The notes beneath the pieces were generated by a model, which saw only the letters and a list, made by a program, of their open reading frames with translations, was not told the origin of the DNA and made no database searches. From positions 1 to 55,679 of the forward strand of contig JAJQDV010000045.1 of NCBI GenBank assembly GCA_021202015.1: a stretch of 55,679 nucleotides of DNA, read 5' to 3'. Below are positions 24,376 through 32,853 of the stretch, one piece after another. Source of the stretch: Clostridiales bacterium (lineage in GTDB: Bacteria > Bacillota > Clostridia > Lachnospirales > Lachnospiraceae). How positions within the stretch are numbered: position 1 is the stretch's first letter; each line of letters begins with the position of its first letter. The translations under genes and the position numbers were made by a program.

Positions 24376-25548
24376 ATGAACAGGGAATTTTATATGCGGC
24401 GCGCGCTGGAACTGGCGGAGCAAGGCGCCGGGTACACGAGCCCGAATCCGATGGTGGGCTGTGTGGTTGTGAAGGACGGCCGCATCATCAGCGAAGGGTA
24501 TCATGAAAAATACGGTGAATTCCACGCGGAACGAAACGCGCTGACCCGATGTGAGGAGGATCCGGCCGGTGCCGACCTGTACGTCACGCTGGAGCCCTGC
24601 TGCCATTACGGAAAAACACCTCCCTGCACGGAGATTATCATCGAAAAGAAAATCCGACGTGTATTCGTCGGCAGCACGGATTCCAACCCGCTGGTTGCGG
24701 GAAAAGGGATTCAGTTCCTCCGGGATGCCGGGATTGAAGTGGAGACCGGCATTCTCGAAGCGGAATGCCGGAAGCTGAACGAGGTTTTTTACCATTTTAT
24801 CGAGACGAAACTGCCGTTTGTCGTCATGAAATACGCAATGTCGCTGGACGGCAAGATCGCCTGTACGACCGGCGATTCCAAATGGGTGACCGGCGAAGCG
24901 GCCAGAGCACATGTCCACGAGCTTCGCAGACGATACAGTGCAATTATGGTCGGCATCGGCACGGTATTAGCGGACGACCCCATGCTGAACTGCCGGATTC
25001 CCGGAGAGGTTCGTGCGAACCCGGAAGAACGCAATGCGGACGCATCGACTTCAGACCAGCGGCCCGCATCCGCAATGAACCCGACACGCATTGTATGCGA
25101 CAGCAGCATCCGGATCCCCGCCGACTGCCGGCTGGTCCGCACAGCCCGCGAGATTCCGACGATCGTCGCCTGTTCGCATTCCGCATACCGGTCCGACCGG
25201 CGGCAGAAAAAGATACAGAGTCTGAAGGACGCCGGGATTCAGTTCATCCCGACCAGCGGCTCACACGGCGTGAATCTCAAAGAGCTCCTGACGGAGCTCG
25301 GAAAACAGAACATCGACAGTATCCTGCTCGAGGGCGGCGGCACACTGAACTCCTCCGCACTGGATGAACGTATTGTCAACAAGGTATACGCCTATATCTC
25401 CGGCAAACTGATCGGCGGCAGGGACGCGCCCACACCGGTCTCCGGAATGGGTGCGGACCGCATGGCGGAAGCCGTTTCGCTGAGGGACATGGAAGTCCGC
25501 ACCATCGGAGAGGATCTCTGTATCACCGGGTATCCGGTTTACAGTTAA
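24376..25548 (+). CDS. ribD: Bifunctional diaminohydroxyphosphoribosylaminopyrimidine deaminase / reductase RibD
   Basis: Catalyses the second and third steps of riboflavin synthesis: deamination of the pyrimidine, then NADPH reduction of the ribose. The N-terminal deaminase shows SPNPMVGCVVV, the zinc motif HAER (about residue 50) and LEPCCHYGKTPPCTE. The reductase half begins near residue 150 with VVMKYAMSLDGKIA and has GIGTVLADDPML and LLEGGGTLN. The 390 residues include a linker of about 20 residues after the GIGT region that is rich in polar residues. First gene of the operon. Confidence 0.96.
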   Translation: MNREFYMRRALELAEQGAGYTSPNPMVGCVVVKDGRIISEGYHEKYGEFHAERNALTRCEEDPAGADLYVTLEPCCHYGKTPPCTEIIIEKKIRRVFVGSTDSNPLVAGKGIQFLRDAGIEVETGILEAECRKLNEVFYHFIETKLPFVVMKYAMSLDGKIACTTGDSKWVTGEAARAHVHELRRRYSAIMVGIGTVLADDPMLNCRIPGEVRANPEERNADASTSDQRPASAMNPTRIVCDSSIRIPADCRLVRTAREIPTIVACSHSAYRSDRRQKKIQSLKDAGIQFIPTSGSHGVNLKELLTELGKQNIDSILLEGGGTLNSSALDERIVNKVYAYISGKLIGGRDAPTPVSGMGADRMAEAVSLRDMEVRTIGEDLCITGYPVYS

Positions 25549-25615
25549 CAGGCGTGGGAAAAAGACATATGTTTTCACACAGTGCTCCGTTATTTATAAA
25601 AGAGGTGAATCATAC

Positions 25616-26281
25616 ATGTTTACAGGATTAATCGAGGAGGTCGGCACCCTTCAGAATATCCGCCGCGGACAGCGTTCCTGCGTGCTGACGATCGGGTGCA
25701 GTGACGTCCTGGAAAACACCAGAGTCGGGGACAGCATCGCGGTCAACGGTGTCTGTCTGACCGTCACCGGAATCGGCCGCGGGTCTTACACGGCGGACGT
25801 TATGTCGGAGACCATGAACCGCAGCGCTCTCGGCCGCCTGTTCCCGGGAGCGAAGGTAAATCTTGAACGGGCCATGCCGGCGGACGGCAGGTTCGGCGGT
25901 CACATCGTCTCCGGACATATCGACGGAACCGGCGCCGTACAGGCCATCGAACGGGACGACAATGCCGTATGGTACACGATCGCGGCCGCGCCGGAACTCC
26001 TTCGCTATATTGTAGAAAAGGGCTCTGTCGCTATCGACGGCATCAGTCTGACCGTGGCCGCTGTGGACGAGTCCTGTTTTCGGGTCTCCGTCATCCCGCA
26101 CACGCAGCAGGTAACCGCGCTCCGAGACCGGGGCGTCGGCGATCTCGTCAACCTGGAATGCGACATTATCGGAAAATACGTGGAAAAACTGCTGATGCAG
26201 CCGCTCTCCGGGACAGGCGCGAAAGGACAGCCGAAAAGCGGTCTCACGGAGGAATTCCTGCTGGAACACGGATTCTGCTGA
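25616..26281 (+). CDS. ribE: Riboflavin synthase alpha chain
   Basis: Dismutates two lumazine molecules into riboflavin. The two internally homologous lumazine-binding domains are visible: [11 protein letters not shown] with NGVCLTV in the first, and [11 protein letters not shown] with DGISLTV in the second. The 221-residue length is normal. AAAGAGGTGA precedes the ATG. It lies 67 bp after ribD. Confidence 0.96.
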   Translation: MFTGLIEEVGTLQNIRRGQRSCVLTIGCSDVLENTRVGDSIAVNGVCLTVTGIGRGSYTADVMSETMNRSALGRLFPGAKVNLERAMPADGRFGGHIVSGHIDGTGAVQAIERDDNAVWYTIAAAPELLRYIVEKGSVAIDGISLTVAAVDESCFRVSVIPHTQQVTALRDRGVGDLVNLECDIIGKYVEKLLMQPLSGTGAKGQPKSGLTEEFLLEHGFC

Positions 26282-26385
26282 AGTCCGGATTCAACAGTAA
26301 ACACAGCATGTCTGCCGTACGTACGATACCGCAAACGTACGGAATACTTTGTACATACAAGAACACATCGGGAGGGAAACAGAGA

Positions 26386-27591
26386 ATGGCAAAAGAATTG
26401 GGAACCATAGAACAGGCTCTGGAGGATATCCGAAACGGCAAAATCATCCTGGCCATTGACGATCCGGAGCGGGAGAACGAGGGCGATATGATCTGCGCCG
26501 CGGAATTTGCCACACAGCAGAATGTCAATCTCATGGCCAGCGAAGCGAAAGGCCTCATCTGCATGCCGATGAGCGGAGAGCTCTGCGACCGGCTGGGGCT
26601 GGATCAGATGGTCACAAATAACACGGACAACCATTGTACCGCGTTCACCGTATCCATCGACCATGTGGATACCACCACCGGCATTTCGGCGGCGGAGCGC
26701 TCCGTCACCGCCATGAAAACCGTGGAGGACGGCGCCAAACCGTCCGACTTCCGCCGCCCGGGACATATGTTCCCGCTTCGCGCGCGGGAGGGCGGCGTCC
26801 TGGTCCGCGACGGCCACACGGAGGCGACTGTCGACCTGTGCAGACTGGCCGGTTTAAAGCCCTGCGGGCTCTGCTGTGAGATCATGCGGGAGGACGGCAC
26901 CATGATGCGGACCTCAGAACTGCTGGAGTTCGCGGAACGGCTCGATCTCACCGTCATCACCATCACAGATCTGATCGAGTACCGGATGCGCAACGAAAGC
27001 CTGATCAAACGCCAGGCAGAGGCAAAGCTTCCGACCAAATACGGCGAATTTAAGATCTACGGCTATGAAAACACCCTGAACGGAGCGGAGCATGTCGCCC
27101 TTGTCATGGGAGACTTCACGGAGGACGAGCCGATCCTCTGCCGCGTCCATTCCGAGTGCCTGACCGGCGACGTCTTCGGATCCGCGCGCTGTGACTGCGG
27201 CGAACAGCTCGACGCCGCCATGAAGGCCATCGCGAAGGAAGGAAAAGGCGTCCTCCTCTACCTGCGTCAGGAGGGCAGAGGTATCGGACTCCTGAATAAA
27301 ATCAAAGCCTACTCGCTCCAGGAGCAGGGCTATGACACGGTGGACGCGAATATCAAGCTCGGCTTCCCGCCCGATATGCGGGAATACGGCATCGGCGCAC
27401 AGATTCTCAGCGACCTCGGTGCCAAACGCCTGCGTCTGCTGACGAACAATCCGAAAAAGATCACCGGTCTCGCCGGATACGGCATTACGATCGAGGAACG
27501 AGTACCGATCCAGATCCGGGCACAGAAGTTCGATTACTTTTATCTGAAAACAAAACAGGAAAAAATGGATCACATGACGAATTATCAATAA
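26386..27591 (+). CDS. ribBA: Bifunctional DHBP synthase / GTP cyclohydrolase II RibBA
   Basis: A 401-residue fusion making both precursors of the lumazine ring. The DHBP synthase half has [16 protein letters not shown] (about 25-40), [18 protein letters not shown] and [11 protein letters not shown]. The GTP cyclohydrolase II half (from about 205) has [18 protein letters not shown] with its zinc Cys residues, [13 protein letters not shown] and TNNPKKI. A longer open frame reaches back into ribE, but GGGAGGGAAACAGAGA directly precedes the ATG at 26386 and homology starts there. Confidence 0.96.
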   Translation: MAKELGTIEQALEDIRNGKIILAIDDPERENEGDMICAAEFATQQNVNLMASEAKGLICMPMSGELCDRLGLDQMVTNNTDNHCTAFTVSIDHVDTTTGISAAERSVTAMKTVEDGAKPSDFRRPGHMFPLRAREGGVLVRDGHTEATVDLCRLAGLKPCGLCCEIMREDGTMMRTSELLEFAERLDLTVITITDLIEYRMRNESLIKRQAEAKLPTKYGEFKIYGYENTLNGAEHVALVMGDFTEDEPILCRVHSECLTGDVFGSARCDCGEQLDAAMKAIAKEGKGVLLYLRQEGRGIGLLNKIKAYSLQEQGYDTVDANIKLGFPPDMREYGIGAQILSDLGAKRLRLLTNNPKKITGLAGYGITIEERVPIQIRAQKFDYFYLKTKQEKMDHMTNYQ

Positions 27592-27706
27592 TCCGGGACA
27601 AACCGTAAGCATAACTTTCGATTCTGAATCAGGAACGGATAAAAAACGGCAAAACGACAACACATTTATAATAGAAAAGAACATCTGTTCAGAAAGGAAG
27701 ATCACC

Positions 27707-28168
27707 ATGAGAATTTTAGAAGGAAACGTCGTAGCGGAGGGAATCAAAATCGGAATCGTCGCAGCCAGATTCAACGAATTCATCGTATCAAAACTGATCA
27801 GCGGCGCACAGGACGCCTGCATCCGGCACGGTGTAAGGGACGAGGATATCGACCTGGCCTGGGTGCCCGGCGCATTCGAACTGCCGATCATCGCGCAGAA
27901 AATGGCGGAATCCGGAAAATATGACGCCGTCCTCTGCCTGGGCGCCGTCATCCGGGGCGCGACCAGTCATTATGAGCTGGTCTGCGCGGAGACGAGCAAG
28001 GGAATCGCCACCGTCGGGCTGAAAACGGGCGTGCCGACTCTGTTCGGCGTGATCACCACGGATAATATCGAGCAGGCCATCGAGAGAGCCGGGACAAAGG
28101 CCGGCAACAAAGGGTATGACGTTGCCTGCTCCGCGATCGAGATGGTAAATCTGCTCAGGAGTATCTGA
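27707..28168 (+). CDS. ribH: 6,7-dimethyl-8-ribityllumazine synthase
   Basis: Condenses the two precursors into lumazine, in a capsid-like icosahedral or pentameric assembly. The 153 residues carry the family landmarks [38 protein letters not shown] (with the catalytic His) and [31 protein letters not shown] precedes the ATG. It is the last gene of the operon; a long inverted repeat follows. Confidence 0.97.
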   Translation: MRILEGNVVAEGIKIGIVAARFNEFIVSKLISGAQDACIRHGVRDEDIDLAWVPGAFELPIIAQKMAESGKYDAVLCLGAVIRGATSHYELVCAETSKGIATVGLKTGVPTLFGVITTDNIEQAIERAGTKAGNKGYDVACSAIEMVNLLRSI

Positions 28169-28178
28169 AAAAGTGCAG

Positions 28179-28310
28179 GATTGCGAAACTCATATTCACG
28201 TTCTGTTTAACATGAACAGGAAAACGAATTCAACGCAGTCACAAGGAGCGCCTGCTTTTGAATTGTTTTCCTGTCCATGTATTTACATTGAGGAAATAAG
28301 TTTCGCAATC
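28179..28310. repeat. 132-bp long inverted repeat between convergent genes
   Basis: The outer arms GATTGCGAAACT (28179-28190) and AGTTTCGCAATC (28299-28310) match perfectly. An inner pair, 28211-28233 with about 28257-28279 (CATGAACAGGAAAAC side), matches with one mismatch and one bulge, and a GCAG/CTGC pair closes the centre. It lies between ribH and the convergent HAD gene. It could act as a bidirectional terminator or be a small non-autonomous element; the flanks show no obvious target duplication. Confidence 0.75.
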
Positions 28311-28314
28311 ATTT

Positions 28315-29091
28315 TCAATTCCGCAGATTCGGATTCGAAAACAGGAATGGAACCTCCCTCGCAGAGGGAAGCACGGCGGCAGCCATCTTCGCAATCTCCG
28401 GAGACGGCTGTTTTAAATCCGGGATGCAGATGACGGGGATCTGCGCGGCGCAGGCCGCGCGGACGCCGTTCTCGGAATCCTCCAGGACGAGTGCGTCCTC
28501 CGGCGCCACTCCCATCCGGGCACAGGCCGCGAGAAAAATATCCGGCTCCGGCTTGGAGCGGGCGACCTCGTCCCCGCCGACGATGCACAGGATTTCCTCA
28601 CTGAAGCATTCACCCGGTTTCGGTACGCCGGATATTTCCTCACTGAAGTATTCCCCCGGTTTCGGTACGCCGGATAAAAGCATGCGGGAGTCACAGCAGA
28701 AATACCCGTCCAGCTTCGCCAGACGCAGGAATTTTTCCACATAGACCCGCACCGTGGAGGAAGCCACGCAGCAGAGGACGCCGTGCTCCCGGAACCACTG
28801 CAGCAACTCCTCAATGCCGGGCTTCACGTCCGGTCCGTTCTTTTCAAGGTATTTATCCATCGCCGCCCGGGTCCTCCGGGTGATCTCCTCCGCCGGATAC
28901 TCCGGACCGTATATCTCAATCAGTTTTTCCCGCAGCAGCGTGCCGGACAGGCCGATGGTCTGTATGTAATCCTCCTCCCGTGCGGGATAGCCCATCTGCC
29001 TCAGAATCTCATGTTTTTTTTCCATAAACAGACGCTCTGTATCAAACATCAGACCGTCCATATCAAAGATTGCCAGTTTTTTTAATTTCAT
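28315..29091 (-). CDS. HAD family hydrolase with an internal 14-residue tandem duplication
   Basis: A beta-phosphoglucomutase-like HAD phosphatase. The nucleophile motif IFDMDGLMFDTE is at residues 8-19, the Ser motif is in CCVASSTVR, the Lys in ARSKPEPDIF, and the acidic motif in VLEDSENGVRAA. Between the third and fourth motifs, SGVPKPGEYFSEEI is followed directly by SGVPKPGECFSEEI, encoded by two 42-bp units (28593-28634 and 28635-28676). This insertion sits where relatives run straight from the strand to GDEVARGKP. The start overlaps the stop of the flippase-like gene by 29 bp. The substrate is unknown, probably a sugar phosphate. Confidence 0.88.
   Translation of the reverse strand: MKLKKLAIFDMDGLMFDTERLFMEKKHEILRQMGYPAREEDYIQTIGLSGTLLREKLIEIYGPEYPAEEITRRTRAAMDKYLEKNGPDVKPGIEELLQWFREHGVLCCVASSTVRVYVEKFLRLAKLDGYFCCDSRMLLSGVPKPGEYFSEEISGVPKPGECFSEEILCIVGGDEVARSKPEPDIFLAACARMGVAPEDALVLEDSENGVRAACAAQIPVICIPDLKQPSPEIAKMAAAVLPSAREVPFLFSNPNLRN
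28593..28676 (-). repeat. 42-bp tandem duplication inside the HAD gene
   Basis: Two adjacent 42-bp units differ at only two bases (near 28607/28649 and 28612/28654), keeping the frame. Low divergence points to a fairly recent duplication. Confidence 0.9.
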
Positions 29092-30115
29092 TTTCTGCTC
29101 CCGATCCGGCTTTTGTATATCCGAACCCCAGACGCCATTTCACAATACGGTTTACGAGGATGCACACGGCGCCGATCACAAAAGGCAGGATAAAGGTCGC
29201 GATGCGATAAAGAAGCGTGACCGCCGCCGCCTTTTCCTTTCCTGTCATTACGCTGAAAAGACCGGTCATGATCAGTTCCGTAGAGCCGATTCCCGCCGGT
29301 GTCGGAATCACGCCCGCCGTCATAACGGACAGTGATGTGATTGAAAGTGAGGATAAAAAAGAAATCTCTCCCGTCTGAAACAGGATCAGGAACGGTATAC
29401 TGTACCAGGCGCACAGCTTTGCCATGTTTTTCAGCACACAGATCACCAGGATTCTGCCGTTCTTCAGGATTTTTGACGAAGACACCTCCAGAATCCCCAT
29501 ATTATCCTCCAGCTTTTTGATCGCGCCGTCATGCTTATGACTGCGGTTCAGCTTCTGTGCCAGTGCCAGGATCAGTCTGTGAAACCTCGGATAGATCACC
29601 AGCAGAATACAGATCAGGCAGATCCCCGCCGTCAGCAGATAGGCCAGGATCAGATATACGGCATAATTCCTGTAATGAGCAGCCATGATTCCCCAGTTCA
29701 CCAGGAAAAACACCCCGCTGAAGATCGCGATGCTGATCTTATGGATGATATATTGGAGCGCATAAAGTCCGGTCGCTTCCGCATAGCTCAGGCCATGCCT
29801 TCCCAGATACACGATCGCCGCCACGCCGGCTCCGCTCCCCAGTGTGGAAAGCCTGTAAAAAGAACAGTAAAACGCGTTATACACCGCGTTCCGGTAACGG
29901 AAAGACGGGCAGTACAGTCTCGCCAGGGAATACGTAATCCATGCCTCGATCAGATGATAAACAATCGTAGCGCCCGCAATCAGCGCCAGTATCAGCGGCG
30001 CCGTTTCGGCAATCTGCTGCAGAATACTTTTCCAGGAACCGCGAAACGTATAGATGATAATGCATATTAAAATTGCGACAAAAATAATCTTAAGCCAAAA
30101 TCTTCTGTTTCTCAT
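29063..30115 (-). CDS. Flippase-like membrane protein (YbhN/AglD, LPG synthase TM family)
   Basis: A 350-residue protein with about eight membrane segments. It carries the family signature GVIPTPAGIGSTELI near residue 270, plus a typical N-terminal anchor and the YNAFYCSFYRLSTLGSGAG segment. Relatives include the membrane half of lysyl-phosphatidylglycerol synthase and proteins near glycolipid genes, so transfer or flipping of a lipid-linked substrate is likely. There is no attached lysyltransferase domain. The C-terminal 20 residues are hydrophilic and overlap the start of the HAD gene. Confidence 0.87.
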   Translation of the reverse strand: MRNRRFWLKIIFVAILICIIIYTFRGSWKSILQQIAETAPLILALIAGATIVYHLIEAWITYSLARLYCPSFRYRNAVYNAFYCSFYRLSTLGSGAGVAAIVYLGRHGLSYAEATGLYALQYIIHKISIAIFSGVFFLVNWGIMAAHYRNYAVYLILAYLLTAGICLICILLVIYPRFHRLILALAQKLNRSHKHDGAIKKLEDNMGILEVSSSKILKNGRILVICVLKNMAKLCAWYSIPFLILFQTGEISFLSSLSITSLSVMTAGVIPTPAGIGSTELIMTGLFSVMTGKEKAAAVTLLYRIATFILPFVIGAVCILVNRIVKWRLGFGYTKAGSGAENEIKKTGNL

Positions 30116-30130
30116 ATACGATTATACCCC

Positions 30131-30195
30131 GGACTCCGCATCGGAGCGTTTTTGTCATATAGGAAGCTCGGAGAACTATCCTATATGACAAAAAA
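30131..30195. repeat. Dispersed hairpin repeat, copy C (module 2 only)
   Basis: The stem 30155-30169 pairs with 30173-30188 (GTCATATAGGAAGCTC form) and is flanked by T- and A-runs as in copies A and B. A GGAGCG block precedes it. It overlaps the last codons of the dehydrogenase gene, providing its stop codon. Module 1 is absent. Confidence 0.7.
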
Positions 30196-31131
30196 TTCTT
30201 TCACCTGTCCGAATATGATCTCCATCAGGCGCGTACGCGCTTCCACGCTTGCCCAGGCAATGTGGGGCGTGATCAGAAGCCTGCTGCTGTCCTGAAAACG
30301 CCGCAGCGGATTGTCAGCCGTCATCGGCTCCGTCCGAAGCACATCAAGGCCCGCCGCAGCGATCTCCCCGCGCTCCAGGGCATCCGCAAGATCCTCCTCC
30401 ACCACAATGGGACCGCGCCCGACATTGATAAAAATGGCGGAATTCTTCATTTTATGAAAAGCTCCGGCATCCATCAGATCCAGCGTATGCTCATTTAAGG
30501 GCGCATGGACGGAAACGATATCCGATGTCCGTAATAATGTATCCAGATCTGTCTGCTCGTATCCCTCCTGAGGCGGTCTGCCCGAAGTCGAACAGTAAAT
30601 CACCCGGCAGCCGAACGTCTTCGCGATGTCCGCTACCCTGCGTCCGATACTCCCCAGGCCGATGATTCCCCAGGTCAGGCCCTGCAGTTCATGGAATACA
30701 TTGGAAAAATGCGTGAAGGAATTCCCTTCCGTATATTTCCCGGACTTTACATAATCGTCATAGTAGCTGAGCTTCTCCAGCAGGGCGAACATCAGTGCAA
30801 ACGTGTGCTGCGCCACATTCTCCGTGGAATACCCCGCCACGTTCCTCCAGGCAATCCCTCGGCTTTTCAGAAAATCCATGTCCAGATTGTTTGTGCCGGT
30901 CGCGCTCACACAGACCAGCTTCAGACGCGGCGCCTCGCCCACAGTCCGTGCGTTGACCTCCGTCTTGTTTACGATGATCACATCCGCCTCCCGGATGCGC
31001 GTCGGCATCTCGGACTCCGGTGTATATCCGTAAACCGTTACGTTTCCAAGCTCGGAAAATCCGGACAGATCGATGTCTGCCCCGATCGTATCCGCATCCA
31101 CAAAAACCAGATTCATCCTTCCATCCATCAT
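30181..31131 (-). CDS. D-2-hydroxyacid dehydrogenase
   Basis: A 316-residue NAD-dependent oxidoreductase of the D-2-hydroxyacid family (2-oxo acid to D-hydroxy acid). The dinucleotide motif is GIIGLGSIGRRVADIA. The catalytic Arg lies in VSATGTNNLD-to-NVGRGPIV, the Glu in LDVLRTEPM, and the His in LITPHIAWAS. CSTSGRPPQ after the second strand lacks the usual acidic residue, so NADP use is possible. The ATG at 31131 follows AGGAGAACGA; an adjacent ATG at 31128 is equally possible. Glycerate, hydroxypyruvate or lactate are candidate substrates. The final residues EFFVI and the stop are read from repeat copy C. Confidence 0.92.
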   Translation of the reverse strand: MMDGRMNLVFVDADTIGADIDLSGFSELGNVTVYGYTPESEMPTRIREADVIIVNKTEVNARTVGEAPRLKLVCVSATGTNNLDMDFLKSRGIAWRNVAGYSTENVAQHTFALMFALLEKLSYYDDYVKSGKYTEGNSFTHFSNVFHELQGLTWGIIGLGSIGRRVADIAKTFGCRVIYCSTSGRPPQEGYEQTDLDTLLRTSDIVSVHAPLNEHTLDLMDAGAFHKMKNSAIFINVGRGPIVVEEDLADALERGEIAAAGLDVLRTEPMTADNPLRRFQDSSRLLITPHIAWASVEARTRLMEIIFGQVKEFFVI

Positions 31132-31425
31132 TCGTTCTCCTGTAATTCGCAACCGGCAGACTCTTTTCCGGTTACCGTATAAAACCATTTACAGTAATTC
31201 CTGTTATTCACCGTGACAGAACCCTCACCCGACGCAGAGATCAATGCATCCCCTGTTTCCGGTAAACACTTTACACCCTGTTTACCTCTGTGACTGCTAT
31301 ATTTTACATCAACTTAATTAAAAAGAAAAGCGCAATCTCCGAAAAAACATGCCGTAAAATTCTTAAAAATCAGTGTGAATCACATTTTGCGGTAAAAATT
31401 TTCTTCCGGGGTGTCCTCCTGAGGA

Positions 31426-31454
31426 TTGACTCGCAAAATTTTATATGATATATT
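31426..31454 (+). promoter_or_regulatory. Promoter of the YczE-like gene
   Basis: TTGACT (31426-31431), 17 bp, TATATT (31449-31454). The rest of the 373-bp gap (31132-31504) is AT-rich with no gene. Confidence 0.7.
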
Positions 31455-31504
31455 TTATAAGAAATAAGGAGAAAAATGCAGAATAAAGGGGGTTCCATCC
31501 AAAT

Positions 31505-32221
31505 ATGAAAAATGTAAGACCGGTCAATATCGTAAAACAGCTGATCATCTATGTCGCCGGACTTTTCATCATCACGCTCGGCATCAATATTTCAAAAATG
31601 TCCGCGCTCGGCATCTCACCTGTCAGCTCGATTCCCCGCGCCTGCGAACAGATCTGGGGATTCACGCTCGGCACTACGACATTTATTGTCTATATTTTCC
31701 TGGTCGTCGCACAGCTGGTCGTCCTGCGGAAAAATTTTCGCATCATCAACGCCCTGGGGCTGCTGCTGACGATCCTTTTCAGCGTTATGGTGGACTTTAC
31801 CGGCTCAGATCCGGACGCCTTCGGCCACATCTTATATAACTTTCCGCGTCCGGAAGGGTACATAATGAAACTGATCTATATGATCGTCAGCGTGATCATC
31901 ATCGGGATCGGCGCTTTTCTGTACCTGCGGCCGAACTGGGTTCCCATGCCGTCGGAAGGTCTCGCCGGCGCCATATCAGGAGTCACCGGCATCAAATTCG
32001 GCAACTGCAAAACCATGGTGGATACCGGGATGGTCATCATCGCGCTGATCTTCCAGCTCATCTTTCTGGGCGGCTTAAGCTCCTTCCTGAGCGACAGCGT
32101 CGTTGTCCGGGAAGGAACCATCGTCGCCGCGATCTTTGTGGGACAGATTGTAAAAATTCTTTCAAAATATTTTGCAAAGCCGATGGAAAACTGGCTGCAC
32201 GCCGGGGAGAACAGATCGTAA
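31505..32221 (+). CDS. YczE/YitT-like integral membrane protein
   Basis: A 238-residue protein with about five to six membrane helices. It follows the YczE pattern: FIITLGINISKMSALGISPVS at the N-terminus, GTTTFIVYIFLVVAQLVVL, and VPMPSEGLAGAISGVTG before the last helices. The molecular role of the family is unknown; small-molecule transport is suspected. AAAGGGGG lies about 12 nt before the ATG, a rather long spacing. It has its own promoter and is probably not part of the zinc operon that follows. Confidence 0.85.
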   Translation: MKNVRPVNIVKQLIIYVAGLFIITLGINISKMSALGISPVSSIPRACEQIWGFTLGTTTFIVYIFLVVAQLVVLRKNFRIINALGLLLTILFSVMVDFTGSDPDAFGHILYNFPRPEGYIMKLIYMIVSVIIIGIGAFLYLRPNWVPMPSEGLAGAISGVTGIKFGNCKTMVDTGMVIIALIFQLIFLGGLSSFLSDSVVVREGTIVAAIFVGQIVKILSKYFAKPMENWLHAGENRS

Positions 32222-32227
32222 ATTGTA

Positions 32228-32256
32228 TTGACATAATTTTTGTAATGCGCTAGAAT
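32228..32256 (+). promoter_or_regulatory. Promoter of the small Cys-rich protein
   Basis: TTGACA (32228-32233), 17 bp, TAGAAT (32251-32256). A near-consensus sigma-A promoter 33 bp before the ATG. No clear Zur palindrome was seen. Confidence 0.75.
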
Positions 32257-32288
32257 GGGGGCAGATTTCAAAAAGGAGGAGGATAAAC

Positions 32289-32588
32289 ATGTTCAGGAAA
32301 AGCAGAAAGTACTTCGCATGTCTGATCTGCGTTTTATATGTTTCTGTCATCCTTTTTTCCGGCCTTTTTATCCTCAGAGCATACGGTCATGACTGTACCG
32401 GCGAAAGCTGTCCTGTCTGTGCCTGTGTAGAACAGGCTGAGCAGGCGCTGAATCAGCTTGGCGGAGGCGCCATCTGTGCGGCAGCCGCTGTACTTATTGT
32501 TGTTGCGGCGCTTCAGATTACCGTACCCGTATGTCCTTTTATTTCATGCACATCTCCTGTAAATTCCAAGGTAAGATTAAACAATTGA
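32289..32588 (+). CDS. Small membrane protein with HDCxGExCPVC motif ahead of the zinc operon
   Basis: A 99-residue protein with two membrane helices (about 8-30 and 57-78). The short loop between them carries HDCTGESCPVCACVE, a compact His/Cys metal-binding-like site. Cys residues also occur near the end (VCPFISC). I know of no assigned function. Position directly ahead of znuACB, with its own promoter and terminator, suggests a part in zinc uptake or sensing. AAAAAGGAGGAGG precedes the ATG. Confidence 0.8.
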   Translation: MFRKSRKYFACLICVLYVSVILFSGLFILRAYGHDCTGESCPVCACVEQAEQALNQLGGGAICAAAAVLIVVAALQITVPVCPFISCTSPVNSKVRLNN

Positions 32589-32651
32589 ATCCCTCCCTCC
32601 GTACCATGACGCAGGGAACTGATATTCTGCGCCCCGGTACGAATGGAAAGT

Positions 32652-32687
32652 AAGGCAGTACACGTCAGTGGTGGAGTCTGCCTTTTT
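32652..32687 (+). terminator. Terminator between the small Cys-rich gene and znuA
   Basis: AAGGCAG (32652-32658) pairs with CTGCCTT (32678-32684) and runs into five Ts. The long loop makes it moderate in strength. Confidence 0.6.
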
Positions 32688-32853
32688 GTTGTTTGCCGTT
32701 TTGAACCGATACCAGGGAAAATACATGACATTTTCTCTGTACGGTTTATTTGCGCATCTGATTTTTACCGCTTTACCGGTATGAACGGACCGTTTCACAG
32801 TGAACAACATTCTATTATTCCCAATAAAAAAGAATATTATTTGGAGGCAAATC

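Noticed and set aside
25969-26385. N-terminal extension of ribBA overlapping ribE
   Set aside because: The extension is out-of-frame ribE sequence; GGGAGG and DHBP synthase homology both point to the ATG at 26386.
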